NCBI RefSeq assembly: GCF_000264995.1
Contig: NW_006767433.1
Span: forward strand, 454,953 to 518,952
Direction: 5' to 3'
Origin: Punctularia strigosozonata HHB-11173 SS5
Lineage: Eukaryota; Basidiomycota; Agaricomycetes; Corticiales; Punctulariaceae
Length of the DNA: 64,000 nucleotides
The notes under the pieces were generated by a model. It had not been told where the DNA came from. It saw nothing but the letters and a program-made list of their open reading frames with translations, and did no database searches. The translations under genes were made by a program, and so were the position numbers. Shown in pieces: positions 1 to 12,477 of the stretch. Numbering within the stretch: position 1 is the stretch's first letter; every line of letters starts with the position of its first letter.

Positions 1-2673
1 AGCTCCGATCTTCCTGACACCAATCATGGATGTTGTCGCCCCTCCTGGACTCGCACGGCGCAATGACAAGGTCACGGAGTCGCCGATCACAGCTACTCCT
101 CCTTATCAACCGGTACCCCAGAGGACTCTGCGAGGCAATAACTTGGACGCGTTCCTAGGAGACGGGTCTACTCCGTCGGACTCCCCCGCCTCTTCCTTTG
201 GCGCGGCCCGATTTGGCAATGGTACGCCCGAACTTACTGGCTTCGGTGGGCGCGCAGCTGGGGGCATATACGCTCCAGGCGAACCGCTGGGCGGCAGTCG
301 TTTGTCCGGTCTTGGTGTTGGTACAGACGCTGGAACGCCATTCAGAAGAAATACTCAGGCGGATCAGATACTTGGACCTGGCTTTGCGAATCAGGCTCCA
401 ACTCGAGCTGCAACTCTGGACAACTATCCATTTAGTGGTACGGAACCAAATTCATGACTACACACCATGCTCACGACTACCGCAGGATTCCAGAGCAACA
501 ATGTAGTGGGTTCGCCTGCTCTGCAATCGCCCATCACCCCGGGCAACTTCGGTCCGAATCAACCCAGGCTTGCAAGCCTAGGTCATGGTCTTGGAGGTCA
601 AATGGGCCCTCTGAATGGCTCCCCCACGCCCTACAATCGTGATGCATTCGGCAACCCTATCCTTGACGAGAGGATGGACATTCCAGGACGGGCCGTGTAT
701 AACAACAGCAACTATGGCAGTGTTCAGGGCTCACCGTTCGATCGCCCCCAGCACGCTATGTCATCCCCGTCGCTGGCGAGAGGATCTCCCTCTCTACACG
801 CCGCCAGTCCCGTCATGAGTCAAGGTCTTACTGCTTCGCCTCATATTGGCCACCCACAGCCTGCTAGCACTATTCCCACTTCTGGTATGTCAAGGGGTCC
901 CTGGGATGATATCGACCCCGCTGGTCAGCGCCGTGCACGACCCTTCGATGCTCTCCAACCACAGGTTCATGGTTCGGAGCTAGCGCGCTCGAAATCCAGG
1001 GGAAGCTCTTCCCGCGATGTAGAGGCCAGAGGGTTCGAGGCAAATATAGCACAGCAGGAACATGTCTCATCTGACACTTGGGCTCAGAATCGGAACGCAC
1101 CTGCTACTCAATCGATAGGTGTGCCTCAGAACGCGTCGCCATGGGTTTTGGCCTCCAAAGGAGTCGTTGATGAGCGATGGGGAGAAACGCCTGGCGATCC
1201 CAACAGGCTGACCCACCGCAATCTGATGAAGCTCGCGGAGCAGCAGCAGCGGGATCACGATCCGAGATTTGGTTCTCAAAGGTCGGAGAAGCAACAGGAG
1301 ATCGCAATGGTTGCAGAGAGCCCCATCTCGGCGCAGCCAGAACCGGCTGTTCCTCTCACAAGCACCGCTGCCCCTGCTTCTGCGGAACCTGCCGATGTCT
1401 CGACGCCTACCGTGAAGCCGAGGCGCAAGTCCGCAGTTCAAACGCAAGCGGCCACCGTACAGCCTGCCGCGCATACGCCCCCCGTTCCACAAGCCCCCCA
1501 AGCTGAGAGCACAGCTACTGTCACTGCTGGATCCAAAGCCGCGCCCTGGGCCGTCGACGATAAGAGCAAAACACCCGCAACCGCCATGGGGCTGCGCGAG
1601 ATTCAGGAGGCTGAGGCGAAGCGCGCAGAGGCCCAGAAGAGGGCTGCCGAAAAAGCAGTTCGTGCCGTCGCTGCTTCGCCGGTAGCACCTGCATCCGAGG
1701 AACCAGCAACGTTCACCACCTCTTGGGGCCTGCCGACGTCCAAGGCCGGCGTTGCACGCGCAGGGAAGGACGCCACCGGGACAACGGGCTCCCCTATCAC
1801 TCCTGCCTCACCCGCCGTGCCGGTTCCCGTTTGGACCAATGCTGTCAAGGCGCCTGCAGCGAAGAAGACCATGAAGGAGATTCAAGAGGAAGAAGAGAAG
1901 CGCAAGAAACTGGCCAAGGAGAAGGAGACGGCTGCTGCCACTGCTAGGAGAGCGTATGCCGAAACCACCACCAAGGTAGCTTGTATTTATACGGTTTCCT
2001 GTGCAATCCGCTGATATTTCTCCAGACTGTCGTGCCTTCTGCTCAGGCAACCGGTGGCGCCTGGACTACAGTAGGTGCCAAGCCTGCCACTCCCGCCGCC
2101 GTTCGTCCCGCAGCGACTCCCGCAGCGAGCTCCAGCCCTGCGCCGCCTACAGCTGCGACTCGCGTCACCGCCAACGGTACTTCCGCTCGTACCGTGAGCA
2201 CTCCACAGGCGACAAAGCCTGCTCCCTCAGCGCCGAAGGATGATTTCCCTCTTCCACCTTCGCAAGACTTCCTTAGGTGGCTCGCTGACACGCTCAAGGG
2301 ACTGAGCAGCTCGGTCAATCGTGAGCATTCATCTTCTCATCAACAGGTCCGTGAGCTGATGCAGTCTGCTGCAGTCGAGGAAATTACGTCCATGCTTCTC
2401 TCGTTCCCGCTCGACCCCGATCCATCCACGACGGAGATCATCTCCGATCTTATTTACGCGAACAGCACGACCATGGACGGTCGTCGCTTCGCGTCCGATT
2501 TCATCAATCGCCGCAAGGCCGACGCCACCAACCGCTCGAAGAACGGCGCGGCGTCCGGTGCGACGGGCAAGGGCACTTCGGCCGCTGATGTCGTGAAGGC
2601 CCAGCCGAAACCGGCCCAGCCCGAATGGGGTTTCAAGGTGGTCAACAAGAAGAAGAAGAACGCCCGTGCCTGA
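1..2673 (+). CDS. GYF-domain protein (GIGYF/Smy2-type), 3' part
   Basis: The 5' end lies outside the window; the frame is open from base 2. Model: <1..437, 486..1975, 2026..2320, 2375..2673, with introns of 48, 50 and 54 nt. The third intron is a multiple of three and is inferred because removing it restores the conserved join VNLEEITSMLLSFP. Visible parts: a long Pro/Ser/Gly-rich disordered stretch, two blocks of the type APWA...LREIQEAEAKRAE and KTMKEIQEEEEKRKK (charged helices), an Ala/Pro/Thr linker, then a conserved C-terminal module (about 2245-2510) with FLRWLADTLKGL and EIISDLIYANS, and a basic tail GFKVVNKKKKNARA. This tail order is that of GYF adaptor proteins such as yeast Smy2/Syh1 and animal GIGYF, which bind proline-rich partners and act in mRNA repression and COPII-linked functions. 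The GYF domain itself should lie to the left and is not seen. Confidence 0.8.
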
Positions 2674-3106
2674 GCAGCGTCGGGCGGTCCTCGATCTGGT
2701 TTAGCTGACAGCCTACCCCGAATACGTTCATTGCCTTTCGACGGCTGCCAGCCCGACCCGCATCTGAACCTATACGCTCTTTGATTTACCAGCTAGCTGT
2801 AATACTAATGAAATGCGAATGTCACACTTCTTAAAGAAATAATCATCATGTTAATGTCCACCATATGCGCCTTTACCGTACCTACAAGCGTGTTTGTATA
2901 CCGTGTAATCTATCCACCGTATGCATCAAGCCCGTCTTCAAATCCATGGTACACCCGCAACGGGGATGAATGTCTAGCAATAAATACAAGGTCGGATCGA
3001 CGTCCAACGAGCATGCATGGAACTAGTGATACAGCATCTATACAAAGGTTCATGGCGGGGTCGTGTGCATGGCGGCAATGTAGATATAATCAACGCGATG
3101 CGTGGA
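2674..3106. other. 3' intergenic between convergent GYF and GH16 genes
   Basis: These 433 bases hold the 3' flanks of two convergent genes. I see no further gene. The ORF on the + strand near 2848-3138 has no family resemblance and overlaps the GH16 last exon. Confidence 0.6.
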
Positions 3107-4674
3107 TCATGATGTCTGATAGATCGTCACACTCTTGACTTCCCAATCTGCGAAGAGCCAAGGTCAGCATCTAAGGAGAATGCGATAATAGCGCGAAAAG
3201 AGGATTACGCACATGCTTCCGCAAACGACGCCCCGTTGTTCCTCACGAACGTCGCGCAGTCCGACACGCCCGTCCGCTGAGCGCAGCTCTGCTCCTGCCC
3301 TGGGATGCCGGAGGACGACCAGACGCCGCCTGCCCAGTCGCCGCAGAGCGTGGTGTCGAAGATGACCGAGTGGTGGGAGAAGAACTTGGACGTGTCGCAC
3401 TGCGTCGAAGGCCAGTTCGCCATGGGCGTGCCCCACCCGGCCGGGTTCGGCGCGCCGGAGGTGATGTCGGAGGGGATGTTCGACCTTCGGAAGAAGTAGA
3501 CGGAGATGCCGGTGTCGTTCCAGAGCATGGCGTAGACGCCGCCGCCGATGTTGTTGAAGGCGGCGCCGTACGAGCTCGTGTCGGCCGAGCGGACACCGCA
3601 CCCTTGGTTGCCAGAGTCCGCGGCAGCGCAGTCTGTGCCACCAACGATGGTACCCTGGGGAAGAGGTTAGCTCAATGAAGAACACGACGATTCGCGTTAC
3701 AAAAGTTAAAGCTCACAGTGATGCCCAGCGCGCTCGACGAGTCAGTCGCTAACGAACATCCAGGATTGGTATGGATCGTCGCCTGGTTGTTCGTGTAGTC
3801 GTTCACGCCTTCGACGATGTCGATCTCGCCTCCCGCGGGCCAGTTCGGACCGTTACTCCAGAACGCCGGCCACGTCCCGCATCCGGTCGGCATATGGACT
3901 GCGTCAAGGATGACGAGGCCGCCGGTGTAGACGGCGTTGGTGGTAATCCGGATGGCCTTGCGGTTCCCGGTGACGACCGCCGTGGTGTCGACACGCATGA
4001 TAGCATTGCCGGCGGAGTTGATGGAGGTGAGGTTGGCAGACTCAGCATCGGATTGAGACTGGAAGTCGACGATGCCTGAGCGTTCGTGTGCTGATCAGCT
4101 ACCAGATGCATGTGGCAATGCGGATGATAACGCACCATTGGTAGGATCGGCCGTATCCCAGAAGGTCCACCCGTTGAAGAAGTCGTCGCCTTGCTGTGAA
4201 CAAAGATGTGAGTTTCATATGATAGAGATGGCATCTCTGAAATGGGCGCTAGCTCACATATTGCTGGAACACCTTCCATTCCGAAGTGGCGGTCGCGCTC
4301 GCTCCGGACTTGGTCGACGTCGCGGACGCCCCACTCTTCTTCGTGCTTGTGGCTTTGGCAGTGCTACTGGACCCGCCTGCGGATGCGGTGCCGTTGCCTC
4401 CGCCGGTCAAGCCATTGCCAGCGGGACTCGTCGACTTGGGCGCGCTGACACAGTAGACGCTGTGCGACACGAGATCGACCTGCGTGCTTCCGTGCTGTTC
4501 GACGAGGAGTCCTCGGAAGGCGGTCCTGAGGTCCCTGGCGAGGCCAGCGGAGCGGCGGATCGCGGCATGGTGCGCGCGTGCGAGGCCGTTCGACGTCCGA
4601 GAAAAGAGCGAATCCGCGGCAGCCGCCTCGGAGGCGGCGAGGACGGCGAGGGCGAGGGGCAGGTGCGCGCGCAT
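3107..4674 (-). CDS. Secreted GH16 endo-beta-1,3(4)-glucanase (laminarinase type)
   Basis: Five exons on the minus strand: 4674-4258, 4193-4136, 4075-3717, 3654-3213, 3147-3107. Introns are 60-65 nt, and the CDS is 1,317 nt (438 aa) and closes in frame. The start MRAHLPLALAVLAASEAAAA is a good signal peptide. A Ser/Thr/Gly-rich linker (about residues 75-130) precedes the catalytic domain, which begins around FNGWTFW. The GH16 catalytic motif GEIDIVEG carries the nucleophile and acid/base glutamates (E-I-D-I-V-E). The end FAEAYWEVKSVTIYQTS needs the last 65-nt intron; the simple reading would stop early at 3205. The family member best known is Phanerochaete Lam16A, which cuts mixed-linked and 1,3-beta-glucans. 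The likely role is cell-wall glucan turnover or glucan feeding outside the cell. The linker could carry O-glycans. Confidence 0.92.
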
Positions 4675-6397
4675 CCTGCGTGCTTAGCTGAAGAGACGGT
4701 GGATGTTGGTAGTCAAGAGAAGGAGGAGGTGATGGTCAGACAAAAAGTGAAAAGGGCTCTGCACGGAGTGGCTTTTCTTAGCTTATACATGCCGGTCGAA
4801 GCCCGGGTGCGGAGTCGAGCTCACCTGCGTGTGGCCCGTTGTGGCTCCACAAGAGTTTGGTAATCGGGTGGATCCTCCGGCTCAGCCAGGATAGAAACGG
4901 CGGAGAAGAGTTTGAGCAAGTGGCCAGCAAGGCGATCCCGACGGGCGCCTTATAGACCGAACAATGAGCCAAGACGTCCATGGCGCAGTTGCGGGGCTTG
5001 GCCGACGGCGCCGGCACGAGGCGGACGCGCTTTGCCACGCCCAAACACGCCTTTTGCAGCCCCCGGGACGGCTGCTCTGCCTCTGTTTTCACCCGGAATG
5101 TATACGAACATCCTCGAGGCTCCTTCGAGGACGGCGTCATGTCTTTGTCGGGGCCGTCATCAGAGAGGATGGCGATGCTGGTCGCTCCCATCTCCACCGC
5201 TCCAGAGTCCGCAACAGATTCTCCCCATGCGGTATCTTTGCTCGACTCCGCAGACACCGGCGAAGACAAGTAGAGGAAGTGGGATCATCGGCAAAGCGGG
5301 CGGACTTGGCTTTGACAAGTTCTGCAATCTTAAAGCTCGGGCTCGAGCATGCGCGATCCATCCTGACCCGTTCCCACCCCCGGATGTTCCCAATACGTTA
5401 CTAGAGGGGTTATGATGCGCTGTTCATATCATCGTTCGGAGGGTAAACGGGATCTTGGAAAGTCCACACTGCCTTTACGCCAACGATCACTCCGATCCTG
5501 AGGCGCAAGACGAGCGCCACCATCTTGCCAATGCGCCAAGATCTATATAAGGACATGCTGCTACTCCGGCCTCATCTCCGGGCGCGAGAGGCCTTGAGCT
5601 GATCGAATGCAACCTCGAACCTGATTCAAAGTTCATCAAGATACGCCTCAGTGTATAGCTGCTAGAAATAAGCAAGCCTTCGCCTAAACTCGAACGATCA
5701 TCGGCACCCCTGGTGCTATCAGGGTGGCTAAAACCAGATGACCCCTCTATATATGCCTGTTGCGCGATTCAATGGCCAGAAGGTCATTTTGGATTCATAT
5801 GCGGGTGGTACCGATGCACTGGAGGCTTTGAGTTCGAGGCTATCGCCGCCCTGCAGCTGTGGACGGTATACATAAGATGCCGCGAACCTCTGGGAATTCG
5901 GCAAGACAGGGTCCTGCTTCTGCCCCGGACCTTGTACGAGAAGGAGGAACCGATTCGTTGAGATGCCTCCCAGCCTTGGGCTATTACGGATACTCGGCTT
6001 GGCGATCTCCGCCCTGCAGGCCCACGAGCCCAGGGAACGCCCACGAAGGCTATATACCCGGAGATAGTCCTTCCTTTGAGGAATTTAACCGCGCAGGAGT
6101 ACGTCGCACTGACCAAGCTGTATAGCTACAGTAAAGTGCAATAAATAAGACCGATGCTGTCTCTGCTGTAGAATGCACACGCGAATTTGTGTTGGTGACT
6201 ATCTGTATATGGGGTGGATGAATTGTTGCAATGAATGAGCCGAACTGTGATCGGGTACGGTACTGTTGGGTGATTCTGATTCGAGAGAGTTCGCGCTGCA
6301 TGAGGTATGCGGCAGCAAGGTCGTATGACTGATGCCAGTTCATGGGTAAGAGGACTGAATGTAACTTATGCTGCGATATGCGACTCACACCATCGTC
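4675..6397. other. Upstream region of GH16 gene; no gene seen
   Basis: This 1.7-kb stretch lies between the GH16 start and the 3' end of the DnaJ gene, both on the minus strand. On the minus strand a TATAAG-like box sits at about 4948-4956, some 275 bases before the GH16 ATG, and could be its core promoter. On the + strand a box (TATATAAGG) is at about 5539-5549. Overlapping ORFs at 4778-5415 and 5713-6125 show no family features and look like chance frames. Confidence 0.4.
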
Positions 6398-9344
6398 TCA
6401 GGTTTGCCCTGCTGCGCCTCTCCCGCGGCCCCGCCCTCGGCTCCTCGCTCTCCACTGGCCACGGCCGCGGCCGCGACCTCGTCCACGGTTTCCATGTGCT
6501 TCAGCCGATGCATGTCGACGCGACGCCATCTTGACCACGACGGCTGAAGGCTCGAACGGATCCGCTGGTCCTCCGAACAAATATGAGTCCTGTTCGGCCG
6601 TTTGGAAATCTTCATAAAGAGAAGTGTACGACGGCCTCTTGAACGCCTCAGGCTCGAGCGACATTGCTCCCCGCTTCATCGGTGGGTCGAACAATGCTGA
6701 ATCCATGTCGGCCGTCTGGGTTTGGAAGGGTTCTTCGGTCATATCCCAGGCCATGCGCACTGCGACGGGCGTGAGTGGAGGCGAGATCGGAACGAACGCC
6801 TGTATTTTCGTCTTCCTCAGCTCTGCCTCCCTGGCCGCCTCTGCATGTCTCTGCGCCTCCGCACGCTCCCGCTCACGCTTCTCGAACATTTGCCGTCTTT
6901 CGGTTTCCGCCGACCTGGCCTGCCTCCTTGCCTTCTCCTGCTCCCTCGCAAGCTGATCTACAGCCTCTTTCTCCATCCGTGCCCTGTGTGCGACATCGGC
7001 TCGTGCGCGCGCCTCTGCCTCCCGTCTGGCCCTCAGCTCTGCCTTTTGCTTCGCCTCTTCCTCTGTCTCCGCTCTATCGTGTCTAGCTTTCTCTTCTGCC
7101 TGTCGCTTGGCCTCCGCCTCCCGCTTTGCCTTCTCCTTGATCGCCTGTTGCTCATACCTCACACGCTCCTCCGCCTCCTTCCTTGACTTGGCTTCCGCCC
7201 TCTGCCTCGCCCTCTCCTCTAATGTGATTCGCTCCCTCTCCAACCTCTCCCTCTCGGCTGCTTCCGCCTGTTGCCGTTGCAGCTCCCGTAAACGTTCGCT
7301 TTCCGCTTCGGCTCTCCATGCTGCTTCCTGCTCGGCTCTTATCGCCGCGTCTCGTTGCATTTGCTCTTGTTCCGCCTTCTGCCTAGCCTCCTCTTCTATG
7401 CGCAAGCGTTCCGCCTAGAAGCAAGCGATGAGTTTGTGTGCGGCAGTCAAATATTGGTGTACGGCACCATCTCTCTGTCGCGCCGTTCCTGCTCCCGACG
7501 CTTGTTCTCTTCACTCTTGCGAAGATCGGCATCAACTCGTGCTTGCTATAATTGGAGGTATGCTCAGCTGATGCCCGTCGAGCGTGGAAGATAGGGGAGC
7601 GCACCTTTTCCGCCTCCTTCCGCAGCTTCGCTTCCTTGAGCTCTTTCTCCTCCCTAGAGAACATTCATCGTAAGTGAGAAAGACTCCGTACTATCGGGTG
7701 AAGTCCCACCTCTCACGCCGATTTCTTCGCAGACGCGCTTTCTTCGATTGACCCTCACCGAATCCCGGTGATGCGGAATCACTGTCCGCTTGCGAGCTTG
7801 AGGGTCTGCTGGGGAAGTCATATGGAACGAACCCGTTCTATTGTAATGCACGTCAAGGCAGCGTAAGCATGTAGTGTCTATGGAGCCGGCGTGGCAGGCG
7901 AACCTTTGTCAATAGCGCATCCTTAATCTTCGTGAGCGTCTGCCGCATGTCTTCGTCGGCTTTCTCCATCTCATTCTCGATTATCGACCAGCATCTCGTG
8001 ACATCATGAACCGGCGCAGGCTTCACCAAGAGAGCCACTAGGTGAGCCAGCGTGTCTACATCTTTCGCATGAGATACAGAGCCCATCGCGAGCTGGAGCG
8101 GCGTCTGCCCATTCTCCGCCGCCTTCGACGGATGGCAGCGCTGGATGTCGATGAAGTATTTGACGGCCTCCAAGTTGCCGTACTTCGCTGCGACATGGAA
8201 CGGCGTTAATTTTTCGCCGTTAAGACAGGTCAAGTCAGCTCCTGTCGTAGATGTCGTCAGACCCCCTACTATGTTAGAATCGATGGGGGAGCTTACGCCG
8301 AGACTCAACGAGGAAGTTCAAAATGTCGGCATCGCCTTTGCGCGCAGCGACGTGCAGAATCCTATCGAAACCGTCTTTTCCGGCGTTGACATCGATGTCA
8401 TATTGCTCGATTACCGATCTCATCGTTATGAAATCGCCGGCATGGCCGGCCGTCATCGCACGACCACGAGCTTGCTGGCGCTCCCGGCTCATCGCGATCT
8501 CCTCTTTCCTCGTACGGAGCAGCTCAGCCTCTTCCGCTGCCAATTGCTTCTCTGGGTAACAAAGCATGTCAGATGTCATCGAATGGCAGCTAAGCCGATC
8601 TACGCACCCCACCGTCGCACGCGCGCGGCGTACTCTTCATTGACCTTAGCCTGCGCCTGACGAGTATAACGTTGATTCTCTTGGCGGCCTTGTTGCTCGG
8701 AAACCCAAAATGGGCTGAAGCCATAAACGCCCGATCCCGACGCGCCTTGCCGTTGTCGCCTGAAGCCTGTCTCCGAGGATTAGGCGGTGGTAGCGGGTAG
8801 AGACGCAGCAACGCACGTGCGCGTTGTCTTCTATCGTGACGGTTTGCCATCTCTTCGTCGAATTGGTATCTGTAGAGGTCTGTGTCATGTCAATATCCTG
8901 GGACGGAAGGGAGCATACTCACACGCAGAAGAACAGGAACTCTTCCATATCCATCTTGAACATATATTGAGCGAAACTCCTGGCTGTAAAATGGCCATGG
9001 TTGCCACTGAATTCCATCTCCTCACTGGCAGCCGGGTCTTCGTAATGCTCTTGCAGGATTTCCCAAGCTGCGCCTACTTCCTGGAAGCGCTCAGTTGCCT
9101 CTGCATCCCCATAGCATCGATCAGGACTACAGTGTTCGGTCAAAAGGAGGTCGCAGAGGCGTTACTGAGATGCAGACTGACTGATGCTTCAAGGCGAGCT
9201 TCTTGTAGACAAGTTTGGCCTCATCGAAGTCCACATCCTAACGCATTGGTCAGTGGTATGGGATGAGGCCTAACGTATGATGTCAAGTACCGGAGTAAGT
9301 CCCAGTGTTCTGAAGGCATCCGATATGTGTTGTTTTAGAACCAT
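6398..9344 (-). CDS. DnaJ (Hsp40) protein with ankyrin repeats, long coiled coil and RG-rich tail
   Basis: One multi-exon minus-strand gene. Exon 1 is 9344-9291, exon 2 is 9237-9182 and exon 3 is 9126-8923. The J-domain motif HPD is created only by joining exons 2 and 3 (LALKH|HPDRCYGD). After the J domain (about 70 aa) come a basic region (YQFDEEMANRHDRRQRA), a coiled coil (QENQRYTRQAQAKVNEEYAA), ankyrin-type repeats (GFDRILHVAARKGDADILNF and LTPFHVAAKYGNLEAVKYF, about 8400-8130), an NLS-like segment (KKARLRRNRRER), then about 200 residues of almost pure Glu/Arg/Ala/Lys coiled coil (7640-6790). The end is an RG-repeat tail (GRGRGRGRG), typical of RNA binding. It probably recruits Hsp70 to an RNA or protein assembly. 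At least ten exons are likely; the middle introns are inferred from frame joins. Confidence 0.8.
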
Positions 9345-12062
9345 AGCGATGGGAGGAGCCTTGTCCAAGATACGGTCAAGCGCTGCAGCGACCCCTAAGG
9401 CCTAAGCCATCCCGCTTCGAAGTGTAGTACACGTGCTGTCACAGGCCATCACGGCTGTGACATGCGCGCCTGCTTCGGCATTCTCCTCGCCGAGCAACTC
9501 GAGGCGCGGCAATGCTGTTGCAATGATGCTGCATTGCTGCAGGCCACTCCCACCCGAAAACGCTAAAGGCTTCGATAGAGCAGGATTCATCAAGGCGAGC
9601 GTGGCATACACACGATCAATGTCCAATACAGTGTTTTGACCCATTAACATCCGCCGTTTATGTCCTAGGTTGCTCTGATTTAGGTATCGATCTCCAGAAG
9701 CCCAATTGACTGACATGAATCACTCATGATTTTCTCCGATTGAAGCTTCAGAGGTTTTAACCTCTGTAACGTGATCAGCACCCCTTTATCCTAAGGTACT
9801 AGCGAAGTATCATGGAAGAAGTAGCTCTCGCTCTGGCGGACCGTTCTAGGTACGTGGCATGCCGAGGCTGCTCCCCTTCTATGTATAACGCCGCATCATC
9901 GTCTAGATTGCCATATGAAGTGTCGCACGTCTCCGCTGGCCTTCTCGGCGTGCCACGCCTCCTGTTTCTTCCCTTGGTTCCACACGCATTTGATGCCGCA
10001 CGATCGGAAGATCACCGTGTACGCAAATGGCATCGCAGAGCATCGTGGGATCAAAGGATGTCACCGTGATGAATTGCTGCGAGCGAACCTATTCCAGACC
10101 TCCCGGAAGGGGGTGGGAAGGCTGTTCAAGGCAGTTGCTTCCTGGAATAGGATCCATGATTACCGGTATACCGCTCAGAGAGCGTGGTTGTTGCTTCCGC
10201 CGCAATTCTCACCACCGCTACCAGAATGACCAAGCCGTATCGTCATGCAGTCGAGCAAGCGATGATCGAAATTTCAGGATTGAGGATCGCGGACATTGTT
10301 TACCACGAAGTACCAGCCAAATGCCCAGTATCCAGCATATACCACCACGCCGTATGATTTTGCCAATAGGAGTCAAAACTTCCTTCTCACACTCTTCGTT
10401 AGTTCGGCAGATCCCATGAGGCGGCTTGATTCTCTCCAAGGCGCCGCTAGGGTAGTTTCCCTATCTCTAATCATCTCAGGAGGCTGCGGAACTGCATAAT
10501 TCACGGTAAGTCGAATGAAATATTCGACAATACCGACTACAGACGGCTGTCTTGTTTACCTGACTGAAGCTTCTTCACGATGATCATCGACTCGCGTCAT
10601 CCCGTATGTTTGTTCTTACATACGCTCCTCCTACATCCCACACCCACGAGCCGGCCAATAAGCTTACCGGAGAAAACTCGCAGCAACCGCACGTCAGATT
10701 CATCGGCTGAAAGCGTCCCATGGGACAAGCACTGCCACTTGCAATCATCGGACTAGGTTGCGGCCCAGATATCAAGGAATCTTTACTGCGGACGTGCGAA
10801 AATAGTGTTTTGTTTAGCCCACTATACCTGATTCGATGGGAATGTGCGCCCGCCCGGGTGTGTATAGAAGCCGAGAGTAGTGAGTTCTGTGATGTCGCCC
10901 GCCCATGTCAGTGGTGCAGTACCCGGTCGCTCTTGAAGCTTCCACTTGATGGCAGTTCGGAACGATGTGCCGTACGATACAGTTGTTCTATGGTGCGTGG
11001 CAGTAATCTAACCTCTTTCGTATCGCAACCGCGGTAATTTGAGACTCGGGAAAGCGGCAATAATTACTGGAGGTCAAGCGCCTCGGCCCCCAAAAGCGGG
11101 CAATCGCCTCCTCTCCTTGCTTTCCGTACGGCCGGAGCGTGCATAGAATGGGTATGGCACTTCTCCGAAGTCGAGTGCACGATCCCCTAATGCCCGGCAT
11201 ACACATGTAGTACCTGAGGGACGGCCGCCAAAGCATCTGCGCAATGGAAGTCGTTGGTTCATCCGCAGTATTCCCAAGTCCATTAACGGCGTATGGGGTT
11301 CCGCTAACACGGCCACTCTTCGCTGCGAGAGACTGCACTTCGCTCCCACCATTCAGAACACAAAGTCGGAGGTCGGCGTTCGGCAATATCAACGGTGAAC
11401 GCTAGTGAACGCCGCGTAATATCAAAACGTTCGTCCATGTCTCCGTTCTCCGCGAAGGCATGTCCTACGTTTCCAACCCAACGCCAACCAATAAGTATAG
11501 ACCTAATCTTGCTGCATTCTGAGAATCAAGAGGTCTTCTGAGCGGCCTTCTCTCGAGCTTGTTCGCGTCCTATAGTCAGGCCGGCAACCGGTGACCCTGT
11601 GCCCACGGGATCCTCGGATCATCAAGCTTCTCCTTCATACCGTATATCAGACTGCATATGACTTACGCAGACCTTGACGCGGTCTCAAGAAGCAAGCAAG
11701 TCCCCGCCCGAAGTTTTCCTGGTCGCGCGATAGGTCGAGGTGGTTCTATGACATAAGTTAGGTAACACCGTCGAGTCTCCGTACGTATCGGACGGCACGC
11801 GTCGATGTAGCAGGCACCGGAAAGCCATATAGGTGCATCATCGATGGTCGCAGTGGCGATGAATCTGCACTCAGAGAGGTTCGAGCCTAGGCTGGTTGAT
11901 AACGTATTTCATAGAAAGCAGATGAAAGGTATACAGAGCGCACATATAGAGCAATAAAACGAGAATTGCAGGCCACAGGAGTTGGACGAACGGCCTAGAC
12001 ACGCCACGAGATCGCGCAAGAACTCTGGCAGAGGTCGCAGCCGAGAGGGCTCCCAATCGTTG
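9345..12062. other. 2.7-kb stretch with coding-like segments, no gene model
   Basis: There is no clear gene. On the minus strand several stretches look translated: about 11878-11660 (contains DDAPIWLSGACYIDACRPIR), 11615-11540 (SPVAGLTIGREQAREKAAQK then stop), about 10980-10840 (FRTAIKWKLQERPGTAPLTW) and 10760-10670 (CPMGRFQPMNLTCGCCEF). I could not join them into a closing model or assign a family. They may be exons of one or two unrecognised genes or a decayed gene. No tRNA was seen. Confidence 0.3.
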
Positions 12063-12477
12063 CTATTTCTTCGTGCCACCACCGGCTGCTGCTGCTGCTG
12101 CTGCTCGCGCTTCCTCTGCTTTCTGTAAGGGTTTAGCGATCGAAATCTGAGCGCTGCTGCGAGTCACGACGCGAAGTGGCGGGGAGAACTTCACCTTCTG
12201 TTTTTCTCGCAATGCTGCAGCATCCCTGTAAGCGAGTTCACATATGAGAGAGACCGAACGACGGTTGTTGGTACGTTGAGGGTGACTTACGCCTCTTTCC
12301 GCTTCTGTAGACTTGCCGCTGATTCCTTCTTGCCTTTGTTCTGCGCGGCCTGCTTTTTTGCGTTCTTTTCACGGGCGAGTTCGCGCTGGTTACCTCCTGC
12401 ACAGTCACATGACGGTAATTGTCGATCGCGATGCTCGCAAGGTTCAGAAATGGTGAGAAAAGGCACTTACGGGTCAT
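12063..12477 (-). CDS. SERF/4F5-family small basic protein
   Basis: Four exons on the minus strand: 12477-12471 (only 7 nt), 12396-12291, 12225-12195 and 12122-12063. Introns are 65-74 nt. Total CDS is 204 nt, 67 aa, closing in frame. The N terminus MTRGNQRELAREKNAKKQ is the 4F5/SERF signature, followed by KGKKESAASLQKRKEADAAA and a charged helix ending in a polyalanine run coded by CTG/GCA repeats, then GGGTKK. SERF proteins are small, disordered and positively charged, and modify amyloid aggregation and bind RNA in other eukaryotes. The length is right for the family. The tiny first exon explains why simple ORF calling misses the start. Confidence 0.88.

Noticed and set aside
4778-5415. Several overlapping ORFs upstream of GH16
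   Set aside because: Open on both strands because of high GC; no family features and they occupy the GH16 promoter.
9700-9790. Possible C/D snoRNA-like ATGATT...CTGA arrangement
   Set aside because: No terminal stem or D' box that I could support.
11878-11900. GGTTCGAGCCT resembling a tRNA B box
   Set aside because: No matching A box or cloverleaf could be formed around it.
11871-12056. 61-aa ORF with a hydrophobic helix just after the SERF gene
   Set aside because: It lies in the likely 3' UTR on the same strand, with no homologous feature to support it.
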